Shown here piece by piece: positions 60,797 through 64,000 of a DNA stretch of 64,000 nucleotides. This DNA comes from Bartonella bilalgolemi. GTDB lineage: Bacteria > Pseudomonadota > Alphaproteobacteria > Rhizobiales > Rhizobiaceae. The DNA is taken from positions 7,158-71,157 of the forward strand of contig NZ_JAMCOF010000008.1 of assembly GCF_023500045.1 (NCBI RefSeq), written 5' to 3'. The notes beneath the pieces are model-generated. The model searched no databases. It saw only the letters and a list, made by a program, of their open reading frames with translations, and was not told the origin of the DNA. Position numbers and translations under genes: made by a program. The stretch's first letter is position 1, and each line of letters opens with the position of its first letter.

Positions 60797-61112
60797 CAAC
60801 CAAAGGCGCTATTTCCACGCGCCCTATCATTTTAATCGCTCCACCGTCCTCTCCGGTAACCTGTAACGGTAAAACCTTACCAAGCAACGCTAAATAAGCC
60901 GCTGGGCAGCTGACAGCTTGCTTTTCTAAATAAGAGACCAATCCATCATTTCCTATTTTATTGCCCGCATTCTCAGCAGCCTTAATCACAGCTTCTTTCA
61001 AAAGACGCGTTATTTTATTCGGAACACCTTTAACACGACCACTCCCTGCCTTCGGAGGAATACGCTTCTTAAGTGGCGCTTGAGGAGGCTGAGTGGTATT
61101 TTCTGATGTCAT
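60777..61112 (-). CDS. Terminase small subunit / DUF5681-like
   Basis: 111 residues from ATG 61112, with AGAGGG eight bases upstream (a GTG three codons earlier is in frame). Text: PPKAGSGRVKGVPNKITRLL, matching the short GRPKGxxNK motif of DUF5681-type proteins paired with large terminases, then helices LKEAVIKAAENAG and YLALLGKVLPLQV. Recognises DNA for packaging in the usual scheme. First gene of the late block. Confidence 0.82.
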   Translation of the reverse strand: MTSENTTQPPQAPLKKRIPPKAGSGRVKGVPNKITRLLKEAVIKAAENAGNKIGNDGLVSYLEKQAVSCPAAYLALLGKVLPLQVTGEDGGAIKMIGRVEIAPLVDDHKTD

Positions 61113-61133
61113 TAAATACACCCTCTAGATAAC

Positions 61134-61155
61134 AAAAAACCCCGCATTTGCAGGG
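61134..61155 (-). terminator. Intrinsic terminator just upstream of the terminase genes
   Basis: On the minus strand, CCCTGC-AAAT-GCGGGG followed at once by six T (61139-61134). Six-base GC-rich stem with one G-T pair. It stands 22 bases before the small-terminase start and points into the late operon. It therefore stops leftward transcripts coming from the right before they enter the packaging genes, unless antiterminated. Confidence 0.75.
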
Positions 61156-61374
61156 CATACAGAATAAATACAACATAATTTTAGAGACAAGTCGACTAAG
61201 TACAGCAGCGTCATTAAATATGATTTCCTATACAATGTCAACAAAAAAATCTAAATATTGTGCTTTTTTATTTCCATCACCTAAATCTAGTCGTTTTACT
61301 AACAAATGAGACGTCATTGTATCATCTGAACGAATCTATTACACAACTGATCATTAATAAAAAGGGGGGAGAAC

Positions 61375-61965
61375 ATGGAACCAGTATCAATATATTTTGG
61401 CGCAATAGCAGAAATAATTAATATACTATCTGAGCCAGGTCCTAAATTCCTTCGATTTTTTACAGCAATATCAATTCTTTTAAATTGTTTGATAATATTC
61501 TCTAGATATGAGTGCTTTATGAGCCCTGGCAAAACAGAAGATGTCATGCCTACCATAATAGTTATAGCGATAATATCTACAGGGTTTCTTCTCTTTAGCT
61601 TTCCAAACGAAGGGATAGCCGTACTTATCTGTACGCTTCCCATCCTCTTCTTTCGGTTTCTCTGGCATATAGGATGCGAAGACCTCACTTTCCTCATAAT
61701 AGGACTCGCTATCCTTCATTTTTTTGAATTCTCAACAAACACTTTATTAATAGTAATAATCCTATATGTTTATCTATGGAAGCTTATAATATCAAAAGAA
61801 TATGAAAAGCTACATTATAGCCATAATAACCTAGTTAATTCCTATAATTTAGTGATAAAAGAGCGTGATGACGCTATTAGAGAACGAAATGTAGCGATTG
61901 AAGAACGGGACGAATTAGAAGCTAAGCAAAGGAAATTCAGTCATTTAAACAGCGTTTATGAATAA
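61375..61965 (+). CDS. Multi-pass membrane protein with coiled-coil tail, unknown
   Basis: 196 residues, ATG behind GGGGGGAG. Four to five hydrophobic segments between about 20 and 140 (ILLNCLIIFSRYECFMSPGK, IIVIAIISTGFLLFSFPNEG, LIIGLAILHFFEFSTNTLLI). Then a cytoplasmic coil (IKERDDAIRERNVAIEERDE) at the C-terminus. Not recognised. Reads away from the virion block on the opposite strand, and is followed after 13 bases by a gene for an exported protein, so the two are an operon. Likely a phage-borne accessory (moron) gene. Confidence 0.65.
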   Translation: MEPVSIYFGAIAEIINILSEPGPKFLRFFTAISILLNCLIIFSRYECFMSPGKTEDVMPTIIVIAIISTGFLLFSFPNEGIAVLICTLPILFFRFLWHIGCEDLTFLIIGLAILHFFEFSTNTLLIVIILYVYLWKLIISKEYEKLHYSHNNLVNSYNLVIKERDDAIRERNVAIEERDELEAKQRKFSHLNSVYE

Positions 61966-61978
61966 TTAAGGGGTCAAA

Positions 61979-62605
61979 ATGATGAAATCATTATCCATAA
62001 CACGCATCATAACATTTATAGCTTTCTTTTCTATATCAGCGCTACCTGCATCAGCGTCATTTGGATTTATAGACAAATTGACGCGTATGTTTACAAGTGT
62101 AGATACTATAGAGAAGTATAATCGACTTTACAATAAATACGTAAGTGAAACATATATTGGCTCTATGCATTCTGAAAAGATACGCAAAGCAGAAAAACTT
62201 TCACTCAGCCAGGGCACAGAATATGCATTTTTTGAACAGGAAGATATATTGTATCGTCACATATCAGTTCTTGGTTGTGCATCCTTTATGAGTTTATTGC
62301 GGGGTGATTATAATAAGGTGATGTCGCAAATGGATCTACCCAATGTAATAAAGCGTTTACGCGATGAATATGATTGGAGTGAAAGCGATTTTATGTGGGC
62401 ATACGACATGGTCAATGATAACAAAGATCCAATGATTTATTATGCAAAAAAACTTAGTATGACTATAGATAAGCATTACGATTTCAGAAAAGAACAAGTA
62501 GATAACATAGTATCTCAAATGAAAAAAAATGATCATAAAAAGTTAAAGGGACACGGTGAATATTGCAGAAACTTACAAACGATATTCAATATAATGAAAC
62601 CGTAA
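61979..62605 (+). CDS. Exported protein, unknown function
   Basis: 208 residues with a clear Sec signal peptide: MMKSLSITRIITFIAFFSIS then ALPASASFG, cleavage likely after Ala near residue 26. The mature part is charged and helical with DYNKVMSQMDLPNVIKRLRD and two Cys residues (CASF, CRNL). AAGGGG lies seven bases before the start. Its gene shares an operon with the upstream membrane protein gene. No family recognised. Could act on the envelope, as for superinfection control, or be host-directed; both are guesses. Confidence 0.65.
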   Translation: MMKSLSITRIITFIAFFSISALPASASFGFIDKLTRMFTSVDTIEKYNRLYNKYVSETYIGSMHSEKIRKAEKLSLSQGTEYAFFEQEDILYRHISVLGCASFMSLLRGDYNKVMSQMDLPNVIKRLRDEYDWSESDFMWAYDMVNDNKDPMIYYAKKLSMTIDKHYDFRKEQVDNIVSQMKKNDHKKLKGHGEYCRNLQTIFNIMKP

Positions 62606-62627
62606 TAGAGATTGTCATTTAACGATC

Positions 62628-62660
62628 AAAATGTTTCTGAAGCGCATTAAGAATAATCCG
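62628..62660 (+). repeat. 33-bp direct repeat, left copy flanking higBA
   Basis: AAAATGTTTCTGAAGCGCAT and 13 more bases; 29 of 33 match the copy at 63424-63456. Core TTCTGAAGCGCATT is identical. Confidence 0.8.
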
Positions 62661-62778
62661 CATCTTGTATTTTTTAAACGAAATATAGTGTTTAAAAATA
62701 AAAACATGAATTTATTGTTTTTAATTAGATGTAAGCTGTTTATTGACAATCGTGATTGTTCATGCCACATATCATGAT

Positions 62779-63057
62779 GTGATTAAGACATTTAAAAGTA
62801 AAGCATTGGCTGAATTATTTGAAACGGGACAGTCATCTAAAATTGATAAAAGACTTTCAAAACGGATTATTGTCCGTCTTGACCGTTTAGATGTTGCTGA
62901 AAAGCCAGAAGATATGAATCTACCAGGATTTAATTTTCATGCTTTAATTGGATTTCATCCTACCCGTTACACTATCCATGTTAATGGACCATGGTGTATT
63001 ACATTTGAATTTAAGGCATATAATGCTTATCGTGTTGATCTTGAACAATATCATTGA
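62779..63057 (+). CDS. higB: HigB-type toxin, ribosome-dependent mRNA interferase
   Basis: From GTG 62779 92 residues, the common length; a TTG at 62743 extends it by 12. Reads VIKTFKSKALAELFETGQSS, then KRLSKRIIVRLDRLDVA, MNLPGFNFHALIGFHPTRYT and CITFEFKAYNAYRVDLEQYH, the full RelE-like HigB/PlasmidKiller pattern. It cuts mRNA on the ribosome in characterised members. The antitoxin gene follows 10 bases later, the reversed toxin-first order normal for higBA. Confidence 0.9.
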   Translation: MIKTFKSKALAELFETGQSSKIDKRLSKRIIVRLDRLDVAEKPEDMNLPGFNFHALIGFHPTRYTIHVNGPWCITFEFKAYNAYRVDLEQYH

Positions 63058-63067
63058 GGACAAAATT

Positions 63068-63376
63068 ATGAATGATTTTCCAGCAAAACGCCATAAAAAT
63101 CGCTGCCCCTCTCATCCAGGTGATCTATTAGCAGAAATTATTCCAAAAACTGGCAAAACAAAATTGGAAATTGCACAAATGCTTGGTATATCGCGTCAGC
63201 ATCTTTATGATATTTTAAAGGCGAAAAAATCTGTCTCACCTTCTGTTTCAGCGCGTCTAGGAAAAATGTTTGGTGACGGAGCTGCTGTTTGGTTACGTAT
63301 GCAAGCAGCTTATGATGCTTGGCACGCTGAACGTGAAACAGATGTCAGTGAGATTCCAACATTCTGTAGCATTTAA
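63068..63376 (+). CDS. higA: HigA-type antitoxin with XRE helix-turn-helix
   Basis: 102 residues from ATG 63068 behind GAGGA. N-terminal NRCPSHPGDLLAEIIPKTGK, helix-turn-helix TKLEIAQMLGISRQHLYDIL and VSARLGKMFGDGAAVWLRMQ, typical of HigA/VapA. Neutralises HigB and represses its own promoter. The larger frame from 62948 is not used. Confidence 0.92.
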   Translation: MNDFPAKRHKNRCPSHPGDLLAEIIPKTGKTKLEIAQMLGISRQHLYDILKAKKSVSPSVSARLGKMFGDGAAVWLRMQAAYDAWHAERETDVSEIPTFCSI

Positions 63377-63423
63377 AAATAATCGTAAGTGTGTTCATTA
63401 AATTTAAATTGTTTTTTACAAAA

Positions 63424-63456
63424 AAAATATTTCTGAAGCGCATTCAGAGCAATCCG
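63424..63456 (+). repeat. 33-bp direct repeat, right copy flanking higBA
   Basis: Matches 62628-62660 at 29 of 33 positions. The two copies enclose the higBA pair and sit 796 bp apart. Confidence 0.8.
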
Positions 63457-63525
63457 TAATAAACTTGCACGGCTTGATCTTCTATAAGATATCTGATCTG
63501 AAAACTGGACCCTACATATAATTGG

Positions 63526-63852
63526 TTAACTAAAGATCGTCACGACCTTCGCCAATACCTCATTCATAATAGCTGTTGGCAAACTTTCTACTTTACGTCC
63601 ATTGCGCACCACCAAATCGAGAACACGAGGCTGATCGCAACGAATGACACCCCTAGTTCTTGTACCCGTAAGCGGCACTGCAAATCCAATACGGCGAACA
63701 AAATTTCCACCGCTTGTGATCGGCAAAATAACTGGTAAACCTGTTACTTGATTAAAATCATCAGGAGAAACAATGACGACAGGACGATACCCACGCTGTT
63801 CTCGCCCTTGGATTGGTTCCAAATCTACCATATAGATGTCACCACGCCTCAT
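63526..63852 (-). CDS. mazF: MazF/PemK-type mRNA interferase toxin
   Basis: 108 residues: MRRGDIYMVDLEPIQGREQR, GYRPVVIVSPDDFNQ, GLPVILPIT, TRTRGVIRCDQPRVLDL, the standard order of MazF/ChpB strands with Arg and Gly at the active groove. Cuts single-stranded mRNA in known members. The start overlaps the stop of the antitoxin gene (ATGA). Confidence 0.93.
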   Translation of the reverse strand: MRRGDIYMVDLEPIQGREQRGYRPVVIVSPDDFNQVTGLPVILPITSGGNFVRRIGFAVPLTGTRTRGVIRCDQPRVLDLVVRNGRKVESLPTAIMNEVLAKVVTIFS

Positions 63853-64000
63853 ATAAGCTCGCCCCCTACAGCAGAGGCATCAACCCACTCACGTTCTTCA
63901 GGCGATTGCGGTTGCGAATAATCAGAGGCAGCTAATAACTCAGCCATCGTGTATCGTGGCTGAGCTGGTGATCCCACGACAAGACGACCATTATCAATAG
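63849..64000 (-). CDS. MazE/ChpS-type antitoxin (C-terminal part; cut by right edge)
   Basis: About 50 codons on the minus strand, ending TGA at 63849-63851. Text QPRYTMAELLAASDY then PEEREWVDASAVGGELI matches the C-terminal toxin-binding arm of MazE/ChpS (PRYTLAELL). The DNA-binding AbrB-like half lies beyond the window. Translationally coupled to the toxin gene. Confidence 0.85.
   Translation of the reverse strand, partial: IDNGRLVVGSPAQPRYTMAELLAASDYSQPQSPEEREWVDASAVGGELI

Noticed and set aside
62948..63067. Upstream extension of the higA frame
   Set aside because: It overlaps higB in another frame; the ATG at 63068 has its own GAGGA site and gives the normal HigA length.

Overview
The window is a stretch of an AT-rich alphaproteobacterial chromosome that is almost certainly from the genus Bartonella. 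The evidence is a BadA/Vomp-type trimeric autotransporter, a decayed Bep (Fic plus BID) type IV effector gene, and Rhizobiales-type housekeeping genes such as an RpoH sigma factor and a class II glutamate-cysteine ligase. The presence of YopJ-family effector genes suggests one of the lineages that carry such genes, but the species cannot be fixed from the sequence alone.

Layout. (1) 1-7.5 kb is a host-interaction region: the 5' part of a large trimeric autotransporter gene (minus strand, cut by the left edge), then two plus-strand YopJ-family acetyltransferase genes with a decayed third copy between them. The first YopJ-like protein has a long N-terminal SGP-repeat domain and a Ser where the catalytic Cys should be; the second keeps the full His-Glu-Cys triad. 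(2) 7.8-14 kb holds pgi and an RND efflux pump with its adaptor. (3) 14.3-18 kb holds tRNA-Arg(ACG), a bep-like Fic/BID pseudogene and a 1.5-kb gene desert. (4) 18-41 kb is mostly housekeeping: rpsU, gshA, rsmE, an AsmA-family gene, folD, pgl, a glutamine-synthetase-like/amine oxidase pair, tRNA-His(GTG), pyrD, mscL, a membrane-segment-free FtsK, an aldehyde dehydrogenase, an RluD-type pseudouridine synthase, rpoH, a conserved membrane protein and purA. (5) 41.3-61.1 kb starts at tRNA-Phe(GAA) and holds a compact, minus-strand podovirus-like virion gene block: small and large terminase, portal, scaffold, N4-gp56-type capsid, tail/connector proteins, putative ejection proteins, transglycosylase, tail fibres, endolysin and spanin-like genes. 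(6) 61.3-64 kb holds plus-strand accessory genes (a membrane protein plus a secreted protein), a higBA toxin-antitoxin pair flanked by a 33-bp direct repeat, and a mazEF-type pair cut by the right edge.

How they work together. The virion block reads as one late operon from 61.1 down to 41.5 kb: DNA packaging, head, tail, penetration, lysis. An intrinsic terminator stands just before the terminase gene, and hairpins lie after the scaffold-capsid and capsid-tail boundaries. No integrase, repressor or replication gene is visible, so the block could be a prophage continuing beyond the window or a domesticated particle such as the Bartonella gene transfer agent. The autotransporter, the YopJ pair and the decayed Bep make the left part an effector and adhesin region in flux, with duplication, active-site change and decay all visible side by side.
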